From assembly GCA_964475415.1 (NCBI GenBank), contig CAYYWZ010000021.1, positions 1 to 55,229 on the forward strand: a stretch of 55,229 nt of DNA, in the 5' to 3' direction. The first letter of the stretch is position 1. Each line of letters begins with the position of its first letter. This stretch comes from CALCMJ01 sp964475415. Its GTDB lineage: Bacteria; Bacteroidota; Bacteroidia; Chitinophagales; Saprospiraceae. The position numbers and the translations under genes are program-made. This document shows, piece by piece, positions 26,594-34,448 of this stretch. The notes under the pieces were generated by a model. The model was not told the DNA's origin and made no database searches. It saw nothing but the letters and a program-made list of their open reading frames with translations.

Positions 26594-27145
26594 TTAAGTT
26601 GCCATGCAATTGTCCTCTAGTAATTGTAATAATGTATGAATCTCTTTTTCTACAAATAAGTTTTTTTGATTTGCTTGATGTAGAAAACCTTGGTCAACCA
26701 TATTGCTGATCTGATCATTGAGATTGTTATAATAACCATTAATATTTAATACGCCTATGGGCTTCTGATGTAAATCTAGTTGTGACCAAGTAAGGGCTTC
26801 GAATAACTCTTCCATAGTGCCAAACCCACCTGGTAGCGTAATAATAGCATGACCTAAGAACATCATCTTTGCTTTTCTTTCATGCATGGTTTCGACTACA
26901 ACTAGTTCAGAAAGTCCAGTGTGCAGGACCTCTTTTTTTGTTAGGAATTCTGGAATGACGCCAATAACTTTTCCACCCTTATCTAAGGCTCCATTTGCTA
27001 TCGCACCCATGAGGCCGATCTTTGCTCCTCCATATACTAGTTCTTTTCCAGTGGCGGCTATATGTGCTCCTAATTCATATGCTTTCTCGACATATTCAGG
27101 ATTAACTCCAGGGTTAGAGCCACAAAATACCAGTAATCTCTTCAT
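26594..27145 (-). CDS. LOG family protein (TIGR00730, cytokinin riboside monophosphate phosphoribohydrolase type)
   Basis: The 183-residue Rossmann-like protein starts with VFCGSNPGVNPEY and has VYGGAKIGLMGAIANGAL and the signature PGGFGTMEE (105-113). LOG enzymes split ribose 5-phosphate from nucleotide monophosphates. In bacteria the natural substrate is often AMP or another nucleotide rather than a cytokinin. Length is normal. It follows the Lrp regulator gene on the same strand after a 340-base gap with a palindromic element. Confidence 0.93.
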   Translation of the reverse strand: MKRLLVFCGSNPGVNPEYVEKAYELGAHIAATGKELVYGGAKIGLMGAIANGALDKGGKVIGVIPEFLTKKEVLHTGLSELVVVETMHERKAKMMFLGHAIITLPGGFGTMEELFEALTWSQLDLHQKPIGVLNINGYYNNLNDQISNMVDQGFLHQANQKNLFVEKEIHTLLQLLEDNCMAT

Positions 27146-27312
27146 ATCTTTTGAAGTTATAAAATATGATTGTAGTGATATAGAAAAAAGCTTTTTATTT
27201 TGATATAGAATAAAGTGGTTTGAATGTATAGCTTTTTAAAGCTCTTCAGTTTTATATTTGATTAAACACGTATTATGCATTAGAACTTCGTTATGAGGGT
27301 TGAAAAAGCAAT
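27146..27312. other. Intergenic spacer upstream of the LOG gene
   Basis: AT-rich spacer that must contain the start signals of the LOG-family gene. No convincing TAnnTTTG element and no reading frame of note were seen. Confidence 0.45.
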
Positions 27313-27423
27313 AAAATATAGGATTTTCCTGACTAAGGCATAGCACCGCCATGGTGAAGGAAGAAAATCAAGCATAGCGCTATATTTTGCAGGTCTTTCA
27401 GAACGCAATAGATTTTCTATTGC
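27313..27423. repeat. Compound palindromic element (REP-like), two hairpins
   Basis: A long imperfect hairpin runs 27313-27388. Outer arms AAAATATAG/CTATATTTT and next arms GATTTTCCT/AGGAAGAAAATC lead to an apex CACC/GGTG. A ten-base asymmetric bulge contains a second copy of GCATAGC. It is followed by a perfect eight-base hairpin GCAATAGA/TCTATTGC (27405-27423). The layout resembles repetitive extragenic palindromes mobilised by IS200-like Y1 transposases. It could also serve as a terminator of the Lrp gene. Only one copy is present in this window. Confidence 0.5.
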
Positions 27424-27487
27424 ATAATTCGGGTTAAAAAGATAGAGAAGTTTTTCTGCAATAAAAAATTAGTAATAGTTATTGCAA

Positions 27488-27952
27488 TTAGTTATCTAAG
27501 ACTATAGGGACAGATCGTGTAAATGCAGTTTCGAAAGACATGGTTGTGTTGGTTCCTTCTACGCCATCTATAGTCAATATTCTTTCGTATATGACATCTC
27601 TTAAGTGTTTGTTGTTTTTGGCGTAAATCTTAACAAATAGGGCATATCTACCCGCAATGTTTGTACACTCTACAATCTCGGGAATTTTTTTTAGTTCTTC
27701 TTCTATCTTATTATGCTGTTTAGCATTTGCAATCATTATTTGTGTGAATGCGTAGGTCTCATATCCAAGTTTGAGCGGGTCTAGTAAGAATACAGCTTTA
27801 GATATAATACCAGCATCTTTCATTTTTTGTATTCTTTGGTGGACTAGTGAGTTAGAAACTTTTAGCTTTTTAGCAAGTCTGACATAAGGCATTCTGGCAT
27901 CTTTTGTCAATTCATTTACGATTCTGATATCTATGGGGTCAAGTTGATTCAT
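27488..27952 (-). CDS. Lrp/AsnC family transcriptional regulator
   Basis: The 154-residue protein has an N-terminal winged helix-turn-helix (about 3-60, LDPIDIRIVNELTKDARMPYVRLAKKLKVSNSLVHQRIQKMKDAGII). It also has a C-terminal RAM ligand-binding domain (about 68-148, AFTQIMIANAKQHNKIEEELKKIPEIVEC). Such proteins form octamers that respond to amino acids or other small ligands. It is divergent from marC across a 149-base region that contains a perfect 12-base palindrome, so it may control itself and marC. Confidence 0.95.
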   Translation of the reverse strand: MNQLDPIDIRIVNELTKDARMPYVRLAKKLKVSNSLVHQRIQKMKDAGIISKAVFLLDPLKLGYETYAFTQIMIANAKQHNKIEEELKKIPEIVECTNIAGRYALFVKIYAKNNKHLRDVIYERILTIDGVEGTNTTMSFETAFTRSVPIVLDN

Positions 27953-28060
27953 AGTTATATATTTTCTGAAAGAATATATGAATATTGATTTAAAATTCTA
28001 ATATATTAAATGATTATGACATTAATAGAACTATATAGATATCATATTCATTATAATTAA

Positions 28061-28072
28061 TGTAAATTTACA
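28061..28072. promoter_or_regulatory. Perfect palindrome between lrp-type regulator and marC
   Basis: TGTAAATTTACA is a 12-base perfect palindrome 30 bases before the marC ATG. It contains TAAATTTA, a near match to the -7 element, so binding of a regulator there would block or shape the marC promoter. Confidence 0.35.
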
Positions 28073-28101
28073 GTATATTGATAAGCGTAAAAATATTAGT
28101 T

Positions 28102-28665
28102 ATGATACATGCGATATTATCAGTGAGCGTCATTTTATTTTCTGTAATAGATATAATAGGCTCCATACCATTGATAATAAATATGAAAGAAGAAGGGGTT
28201 AAAATTAACCCTGAAGTGGTGACAGGATCAGCAGGTGCTATTATGATCTGCTTCTTGTTTTTTGGTGTTTCTATTCTGAGTCTTTTCGGTTTAGATATCA
28301 CCTCATTTGCCCTAGCAGGTTCTCTTATTATCTTTTTTATTGGTCTAGAGATGACTCTAGGGATTAGATTTTTTAGGAGTAATGGTGATGAAGGAGAGGC
28401 GGGGAGCATAGTGCCATTAGCATTTCCTCTTATAGCTGGAGCAGGAACACTCACGACGATCCTATCCCTTAAGACAGAGTATGGATATACAAGTATAATT
28501 ATAGGCATATTGATCAATCTCGTGATTGTATATATCACGTTGAGATCTATGCCATGGATAGCAAAGAAAATGAGTCCTCAGGTAAGCAGTACTTTAAGAA
28601 AAGTCTTCGGTATAATTCTTATTGCTATTGCCTTCCAGATGATGAAGGACAACTTATTAGTATAA
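28102..28665 (+). CDS. MarC family integral membrane protein
   Basis: The 187-residue membrane protein has six predicted helices and the MarC-like pattern ILFSVIDIIGSIPLIINM near its start (usual form FSVINPIGNLP), then PLAFPLIAGAGTLTTILSL. MarC proteins are of unclear function; earlier claims of a role in antibiotic resistance were withdrawn, and some members may transport small molecules. I start it at ATG 28102; the frame is open to a TTG at 28078, which would add eight residues. It is divergent from the Lrp-type gene and ends before a good terminator. Confidence 0.92.
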   Translation: MIHAILSVSVILFSVIDIIGSIPLIINMKEEGVKINPEVVTGSAGAIMICFLFFGVSILSLFGLDITSFALAGSLIIFFIGLEMTLGIRFFRSNGDEGEAGSIVPLAFPLIAGAGTLTTILSLKTEYGYTSIIIGILINLVIVYITLRSMPWIAKKMSPQVSSTLRKVFGIILIAIAFQMMKDNLLV

Positions 28666-28717
28666 TAGTAGATAGTAGTATAGTTTTAGATTTTAATTAA
28701 GCAGAGTTAGAAAAGAA

Positions 28718-28752
28718 GATCGGCCCTTTATAGTGGCTGGTCATTCTTTTTT
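28718..28752 (+). terminator. Rho-independent terminator of marC
   Basis: GATCGGCC (28718-28725) pairs with GGCTGGTC (28735-28742) including GT pairs, followed by a T-rich tract. It lies about 50 bases after the marC stop. Confidence 0.7.
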
Positions 28753-28826
28753 ATAATCTTATTGCATCTCTAGACAAATCTGGCTGATTCCATTTGTTAT
28801 GTTGTATCTATTATTTCGGTTTTAGT

Positions 28827-29135
28827 CTAGAATAGATTTAAGTCATTCAGTTTGCCGTTCATCCATTTTCTAATAAGGTGATAGATAATATGAATTAAAA
28901 TTGTTGCACCTCCTCCTATGACCCCAAAAGCTAAAGTTATTCCCAATGCTGGCATTCCGCAGTTGGCTCCATTAGGATCATATTCTGGTAAAAATAAAGA
29001 GGGGAGAATAAATAGATAGGCAATTATTATCAAGAGGAAAAGAGTAGTTTTTCCATACTTGACATAGATACTATCCATTGATACAAAGAGACATATTTGA
29101 GAAATGGAAATCAATATTATAATACTTAGTATCAT
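28827..29135 (-). CDS. Small membrane protein of unknown function
   Basis: The 102-residue product has three hydrophobic segments (about 1-18, 29-47 and 65-88) joined by short polar loops, with a basic end (IRKWMNGKLNDLNLF). No family recognised. It lies 57 bases behind the AraC-type regulator on the same strand, at the end of a series of minus-strand genes. Hydrophobic composition and spacing support a real gene, though it could be lineage-specific. Confidence 0.55.
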   Translation of the reverse strand: MILSIIILISISQICLFVSMDSIYVKYGKTTLFLLIIIAYLFILPSLFLPEYDPNGANCGMPALGITLAFGVIGGGATILIHIIYHLIRKWMNGKLNDLNLF

Positions 29136-29192
29136 TTACTATTTTGAACTGATAGAATGTATAATAACGGTATATAAAATACAAATACTATT

Positions 29193-30302
29193 CTACTGCG
29201 TTATTTTTTTGACATACTGAGAGGGTGTAAGACCTGTCATATTCTTAAATATTCTATTGAATGAAGCCTTAGAATTAAATCCACTATCGCTAGCGATACC
29301 TAGCATACTAAATTCACTAAGCTTTCCTTCTGCTAAGGCTGTTTTTACAGCTTCCACTCTGTATCTATTTACAAAATCATAGAAGTTAGATTCCGCTTTT
29401 TGGTTAATGATAGCAGATAATTTATAACTTGGAATATCTAGAATTTTAGAAAGTTTAGTGAGGGTTAGTTTAGGATCTAGATATGGTTTTTCTTCTAACA
29501 TTTTTAACTGTAGGTCCTTATATTCAGTATCGGAGGTCTGTATCTTGGAATCATTAGATTTCTTTATGATGGCTTCTGTTTCTTGTAAATCTTCTTCCTC
29601 AGATTCTGCTGGTTCTCTGTGTTGCTGGAAAATTTCTGTTTTATTGAATCCAATGAATCCTAGAATGAAAAGATATACGGCAAGAAAAGAAACCAAATAA
29701 AAATCACCTGTTAAGACCTTGCTTGCAGGTGTCAAAAACTGATACACATTACCAATACAAGCAATTAACCATAATATGATAGCACCTATTGTAATCCACT
29801 TCAGCCAAAAGTGATACATTTCACCCTTATAAGAATAGTTATTCTTTAGTCTCTTGTGGTGTTTGTGTAAAATGAATAAAACAGAAAACAAATAGAAAGG
29901 TGTTACAATTAACTTGGTTATCGGATAACCGTTATTATTAATAGCTTCCTGTGTATTTCCTATAATAAGTTGGATAAGTACAAAGGCGAGAAATATTACA
30001 AACGGAAGTATATGGACGGAATCTATCAGTTTTAGTTTCTTATGTGGATACAGTAGAGTCCTTGTATAATACCATAGCAAAGGACCATAAAGCATCGGTA
30101 TAGCAAAATTTAGCTCAGAAAAAACAGGCATATAGAAATTCCCATCACTATTATAAAATAGAAAGATATAGCTACAGGATATAATAATGAGGAAAAAGAT
30201 CAGTGACAAAAACCAATGCGCAGAACGCTTTCCTTTATTCGTTACTAGAATTAAGAAAAACAAAAGTGCAAAACCGCCACATAATACAAACAAATACTTC
30301 AT
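29193..30302 (-). CDS. Membrane-bound AraC family transcriptional regulator
   Basis: The 369-residue protein has an N-terminal part with seven predicted membrane helices (about 1-220) and an acidic linker (PAESEEEDLQETEA). The C-terminal AraC helix-turn-helix pair lies at about 265-365 (LTKLSKILDIPSYKLSAIINQ, FNSKASFNRIFKNMTGLTPSQYVKK). This architecture is common in Bacteroidota and suggests sensing at the membrane with direct binding to DNA. The signal and target genes are unknown; the neighbouring thioredoxin-like, serine-hydrolase and small membrane genes are candidates. Confidence 0.93.
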   Translation of the reverse strand: MKYLFVLCGGFALLFFLILVTNKGKRSAHWFLSLIFFLIIISCSYIFLFYNSDGNFYMPVFSELNFAIPMLYGPLLWYYTRTLLYPHKKLKLIDSVHILPFVIFLAFVLIQLIIGNTQEAINNNGYPITKLIVTPFYLFSVLFILHKHHKRLKNNYSYKGEMYHFWLKWITIGAIILWLIACIGNVYQFLTPASKVLTGDFYLVSFLAVYLFILGFIGFNKTEIFQQHREPAESEEEDLQETEAIIKKSNDSKIQTSDTEYKDLQLKMLEEKPYLDPKLTLTKLSKILDIPSYKLSAIINQKAESNFYDFVNRYRVEAVKTALAEGKLSEFSMLGIASDSGFNSKASFNRIFKNMTGLTPSQYVKKITQ

Positions 30303-30353
30303 CTACAACTGCTAGGAAAGTCTTTAAAGATTTAGAACTCGTTGTAAATTTAA

Positions 30354-31340
30354 TTATAATTCCCAAATCTTGTCAATACTTTGTCCTATCATATTTTTAT
30401 TCCTATTGCCAGAATTAAGAACGGCTAACTGCCTAGGAGAAAGTAAAGGTTCTGGATTTATCCTTTTGGCCAAGCTACTATTTACTCTTGTGGCTTGTAG
30501 GTTTGTCATGGGGATAGATTTGTATTTAGAGTTGAAAAGGAAATATTTATTTTCTTTATCATCCCTATATTTCCCAGTACTTTTGGTAGGGAGGCCGAGT
30601 TTGTCTCTTACAAGTTTTTGTTCACTTTTCACATCTGTAAATACAGCCGATGCGCAACTTTGCTTATTAGCTGATGTAGCTAATTTTTCTAGAGATACTA
30701 CCTTAGGATCATACTTGATTTTGACAACTTCAGCTCCGTTCATGAAGCCTGCGTCAGTTCCCACTACTCCTGGAATCTGCGCAATTTCTTTTTCTCCAGT
30801 CCAGAAACAATACATAGAAAAGACTGCTTCTTTAGTTCCGCTGTATTCTGCAGAAAGTTCTTCTTGTAATAATTCCAAGTAACCAGGAATAGGGATAGCT
30901 GATTCTATCATCGCATTCATTAGCGTATTTACAACGGCAAGCTCGCTATAATTTCCTGAAAGTCTATCTACGATATTTTTACCATTCTTATTGACAATTC
31001 TAGCTACTGGATTATTCCATGTAGGCTCCTTGTATTTTTTTAGGATCTCCTTATCCTTACCACCTTTATTATTATATATAGCTAGGGGGATAAAATATGT
31101 TTCTATCGCCTCTACGATCAAGGGATTACTTAAAACATTTTTACCATAGGTAGAACAAGTAGAACAACCAGGAACTTCTTGGAATTGTATGAATACTGGT
31201 TTGTCTCGTTGCTCGGATTGTTCTAGAGCAGTATCATAATCTCTCTGCCAATTCACTTTGCCAAGTTCTATAGGTTGCTGGGCAAAGATAAAGGATACTT
31301 GAACTATTAGGGCGATACTTAGTATGATAGATCTGTACAT
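30354..31340 (-). CDS. VPGUxxT-type thioredoxin-like protein (Cys form) fused to an MsrA-like domain
   Basis: The 328-residue protein has a signal peptide (1-20, ending IFAQ). A thioredoxin-like domain carries VPGCSTC (C59, C62), which corresponds to the VPGU motif of a family whose members often use selenocysteine; here it is Cys. From about 155 a second domain resembles peptide-methionine-sulfoxide reductase A: YCFWTGE (C178; usual form GCFWGxE) then GVVGTDAGFMNGAEVVKIKYDP. Two MsrA hallmarks are changed (the Gly before Cys is Tyr, and the Gly after Trp is Thr), while the Cys-Phe-Trp core and Glu remain. It is probably a periplasmic redox or repair protein. Confidence 0.8.
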   Translation of the reverse strand: MYRSIILSIALIVQVSFIFAQQPIELGKVNWQRDYDTALEQSEQRDKPVFIQFQEVPGCSTCSTYGKNVLSNPLIVEAIETYFIPLAIYNNKGGKDKEILKKYKEPTWNNPVARIVNKNGKNIVDRLSGNYSELAVVNTLMNAMIESAIPIPGYLELLQEELSAEYSGTKEAVFSMYCFWTGEKEIAQIPGVVGTDAGFMNGAEVVKIKYDPKVVSLEKLATSANKQSCASAVFTDVKSEQKLVRDKLGLPTKSTGKYRDDKENKYFLFNSKYKSIPMTNLQATRVNSSLAKRINPEPLLSPRQLAVLNSGNRNKNMIGQSIDKIWEL

Positions 31341-31387
31341 AGGTAATTGTTTATTGGATAGAATGTAAATTAAACGATATTTCCATT

Positions 31388-32776
31388 CTACTTTATTGCT
31401 GCTGCGATTGTCTTGATCACGCTATTCATGTCAAACTCTTCTGCATTCTTCAGTCCCATCTTTACAATAACTAATTCTTTAGAGGGGATGATGATAACAT
31501 GCTGTCCTTGGAAGCCACTAAAGAAATAGAGATCTTCAGGTGCATCGGGAAAGTAATTTTTATTGGTGTTGAGCCATATTTGTGCACCATACTTTAGGTT
31601 TTTAGATACTGGAGTAGGGGTAATACTGTAGTCTACCCATCCTTCAGGTAAGATTCTCTCGTCTTTCCATACGCCGTCGTTTATATATAATAGGCCTAGC
31701 TTAGCCCAGTCTCTCGGTGTAGCAGTACAATAGGAAGAAAGAACATAATTTCCTGCCTCGTCAGTTTCCAGTTGTGCAGAGGCCATATCAAGTTTTACAA
31801 ATAATTCTATGTAGGGAAAGGCTAGGTATTCTAAGTGTGTGTCAAAAAGCTTACGAATGATTCCCGAAATAATATTAGTCGTTCCAGAAGAATATTCCCA
31901 GTTTGTACCTTGTGTAAATTCTGCATCTTGATTGACAGCAGTTTCCACTACAGAGGCTGAATTAAAAAGCATTTTTGTAACAGTAGTAACAGCGGTATAA
32001 TCTTCCTCCCAAAAAAGACCTGAATTCATGCGAAGCAAGTTATCTAGTGTTATCTTGCTTCTTTTTGGATCATCTTCCCATTCCTTTATCTTTGGTGGTT
32101 CATGGACAGATAATTTCCCTTGGCCTACTAGTATGCCTATCAAGGCATTGGTTATACTCTTAGTCATAGACCATCCTAGTATAGGCGTTTCTGCTGTGAA
32201 TCCTTCTGCATATTTTTCTGCGACTAGTGTGTCCTTGTGTAATATTACGATAGCTCTAGTCTGTTTTTCATATGCTCCCGATTCGTCAAAAGCTAATTCT
32301 AATGCCTCTTCAATTTTAAGCATGTCTATATTAGACGTACGCATGATCGTATCTTTTCTGCCATATGGGTAGGGGAGTTGATCATCATTCCAGGTAAGAA
32401 ATGGTCTTTCATTTTTGAAACTGATATCGTAATCATCTTTTTCGCCATGAATCAAAGTACAACCTAAGCCATCTTTGTATACAGCTTTTTCTTTACCAAG
32501 ACCAAAAAGATCTGCATAGACCACTTTGTTTTTATTATCTATCTCGATACTTACAAGATTCAAAGGAGAAATTGCTAGATCTTGTTCTTTGATAGTAGAT
32601 AATTGTCTATCTGATATATATAGACAGGTGCAAGTCATCTTAGCTGCGTAACCATTTATTATGGGTAGTCGAGGATGTAGATAGAAAGTATAAGCTAGAA
32701 ATAAGCTAAGCGTAATTATAAAAAATATAAGGTAGAGACTTTTTTTCAATACTTTTTTTTGTGAAATATTAAACAA
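31388..32776 (-). CDS. Serine hydrolase of the beta-lactamase/class C (DUF-type esterase) fold
   Basis: The 462-residue protein has an N-terminal membrane anchor (about 12-32). The beta-lactamase-fold domain carries the SxxK motif GWSMTKSITN (Ser near 200), LLRMNSGLFWEEDY, a YxS-type second motif (YSSGTTN) and a C-terminal GFQGQHVIIIPSKELVIVKMG strand replacing KTG. Relatives are annotated as 6-aminohexanoate-dimer hydrolase or penicillin-binding-protein-like esterases. It faces the periplasm. A resistance function is not implied. Confidence 0.9.
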   Translation of the reverse strand: MFNISQKKVLKKSLYLIFFIITLSLFLAYTFYLHPRLPIINGYAAKMTCTCLYISDRQLSTIKEQDLAISPLNLVSIEIDNKNKVVYADLFGLGKEKAVYKDGLGCTLIHGEKDDYDISFKNERPFLTWNDDQLPYPYGRKDTIMRTSNIDMLKIEEALELAFDESGAYEKQTRAIVILHKDTLVAEKYAEGFTAETPILGWSMTKSITNALIGILVGQGKLSVHEPPKIKEWEDDPKRSKITLDNLLRMNSGLFWEEDYTAVTTVTKMLFNSASVVETAVNQDAEFTQGTNWEYSSGTTNIISGIIRKLFDTHLEYLAFPYIELFVKLDMASAQLETDEAGNYVLSSYCTATPRDWAKLGLLYINDGVWKDERILPEGWVDYSITPTPVSKNLKYGAQIWLNTNKNYFPDAPEDLYFFSGFQGQHVIIIPSKELVIVKMGLKNAEEFDMNSVIKTIAAAIK

Positions 32777-32810
32777 AATAAATCTGTGAGTTAAGCAATT
32801 ATTGAGATTA

Positions 32811-32818
32811 CAAAAATA
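32811..32818 (-). promoter_or_regulatory. -7 promoter element of the serine hydrolase gene
   Basis: Minus-strand TATTTTTG fits TAnnTTTG, 34 bases before the start codon. Confidence 0.45.
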
Positions 32819-32900
32819 AGTATTTAATAGTTAAATTATCTTTTCTTTTGGAAAGAGAAGCAAAATAATTCGTACAACTTTAGGTTTGTAATTCCTTTAT

Positions 32901-33650
32901 TTAACTTGCTGTTTTTGATCTGTCTCCATTGAACTTCCAATCAAATAAAGTAACCACTGCATTAATAAGATAGAAGCTGTATTTGGCTACATTGGCAAAA
33001 TTTAGCTGCATGATGCCCTTAGTTAATTGTACAATATTATAGATAATCCAGCTGAGCCAAGTTTCCTCATACTTATAAGCATTAGCAAAATTTCCGCCTA
33101 ATGATAGTCCAAAAGTTAAAGCTATAATAATTAGGAAAGCATGGTCTGTTCTTCCGCCAAATAAATAAGCTCCTAAGTATACTAGAGCAAAAGCAATCAG
33201 AATACCTACTACTACAATGATATAATAAAAAGTATCACGCTTCTTTATTTTTACGCCGTCTTGCCATTTCTTAAATGCGAAAGTTGTAATAAAAAATGTC
33301 AAAGGATAGGTTATTATAGCCGAGTGATTACCAAACAAATAATCTATGCTTCCAGCAGTAAAGCTTGCAATAATACCTATAAAGTTGCCCCAGTTATTTT
33401 GCTTGCCAACCAGTCTTGTTCCTAGCAATGAGAAAGTAGAGCTAAGGATAGAAACTATTCCCAGCGGAAAGGCTCCTTGTTGTATATAGTTGGGTAGTTC
33501 TCTGAATGGAATGCCGAATTCTATACCTCCATTTTGATATATAGTACCTTGGAAATCTTTGACATAACATACAATAAGAATAATCAAAACACCCAATAAA
33601 TCCAGATGGTTAGACAGGACTAGCTTTCTGACAGTAGGATAACGTAGCAT
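32901..33650 (-). CDS. PnuC-family transporter, last gene of the trp operon
   Basis: The 249-residue membrane protein has seven to eight hydrophobic segments. Two halves fit the PnuC pattern: a first repeat (IVSILSSTFSLLGTRLVGKQNNWGNFIGI) and a second with EETWLSWIIYNIVQLTKGIMQLN ending in DW. PnuC proteins carry nicotinamide riboside, and related types carry thiamine, riboflavin or deoxynucleosides by facilitated diffusion. The gene starts 7 bases after the trpA stop with no terminator between, so it appears to be the eighth gene of the trp operon. That makes its substrate an open question: NAD precursors or a tryptophan-related compound. Confidence 0.8.
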   Translation of the reverse strand: MLRYPTVRKLVLSNHLDLLGVLIILIVCYVKDFQGTIYQNGGIEFGIPFRELPNYIQQGAFPLGIVSILSSTFSLLGTRLVGKQNNWGNFIGIIASFTAGSIDYLFGNHSAIITYPLTFFITTFAFKKWQDGVKIKKRDTFYYIIVVVGILIAFALVYLGAYLFGGRTDHAFLIIIALTFGLSLGGNFANAYKYEETWLSWIIYNIVQLTKGIMQLNFANVAKYSFYLINAVVTLFDWKFNGDRSKTAS

Positions 33651-33657
33651 GAGTATA

Positions 33658-34437
33658 CTATTTGTTTCTTATGCTGTTAACAAATTCTGTAATACTATTT
33701 TTGTCAGCTCCTTTTTTACCTATATGTTTGATGAAGGCACTGCCTATAATTGCTCCATTAGAAAAAGTGGAAGCTTGCATATAACTTGCATGATCATGGA
33801 TTCCAAAACCTATAAGGCTGAAATTTCCATCACACATTTTCTTTACTTTTTTGAAATAAGCTTGCTGTTTAGGGTTTTTCTCATTTTTGCTACCAGTGAT
33901 ACTTGCACTAGAAACGATATAAGTAAAGGAGGTACTTAAGTTTAGTGCTTTAGATATTCTATGATCTGAGGTGTGCGGAGTTATCAGAAAAGAGATACCT
34001 ATGTTTTTCTTATCTAGTATTTCCTTATAATCTCGCTCGTATTCTTCCATCGGAAGATCAGGGATAATTATTCCATCGACACCTATTTGCTCTAGTTTGT
34101 CAAAAAACTTATCTGTTCCATATTGCAGTAGCTGGTTGTAGTAGCCCATAAGTACAATTGGAATTTCTGATACAGATCTTGTTTGAGCTATCTGATCAAA
34201 CATTAGGTCTAGTACCATTCCATTCTTAAGGGCTATGGTACTGCTATTTTGTATTGTTTCTCCATCAGCCAATGGATCAGAATAAGGCATCCCTATTTCT
34301 ATTAGGTCTACTCCAGTATCGTCTAGTGTTTTTACAATCTGTGGAAGGCTATCAAGCTTAGGGTAGCCCGCAGTGAAATACACGTTTAGTATTTCTGATT
34401 TTTTCTTAGTATAAAGTGTTGATATTCTATTCTTCAT
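33658..34437 (-). CDS. trpA: Tryptophan synthase alpha chain
   Basis: Cleaves indole-3-glycerol phosphate to indole, which passes to the beta chain through a tunnel. The 259-residue product has the usual length and motifs: FTAGYP, DLIEIGMPYSDPLADGETIQ (catalytic Asp and the PSDP-like loop), VDGIIIPDLPMEE, and a phosphate-binding GFGIHDH. It lies 11 bases after trpB. Confidence 0.97.
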   Translation of the reverse strand: MKNRISTLYTKKKSEILNVYFTAGYPKLDSLPQIVKTLDDTGVDLIEIGMPYSDPLADGETIQNSSTIALKNGMVLDLMFDQIAQTRSVSEIPIVLMGYYNQLLQYGTDKFFDKLEQIGVDGIIIPDLPMEEYERDYKEILDKKNIGISFLITPHTSDHRISKALNLSTSFTYIVSSASITGSKNEKNPKQQAYFKKVKKMCDGNFSLIGFGIHDHASYMQASTFSNGAIIGSAFIKHIGKKGADKNSITEFVNSIRNK

Positions 34438-34448
34438 GCTATAAGCTG

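Noticed and set aside
28068..28538. 156-residue open frame antisense to marC
   Set aside because: It is the shadow of a hydrophobic gene; the marC product has a recognisable family pattern, the antisense product does not.
30370..30882. 170-residue open frame antisense to the VPGC/MsrA-like gene
   Set aside because: The sense frame has a signal peptide and two recognisable domains; the antisense frame has none.
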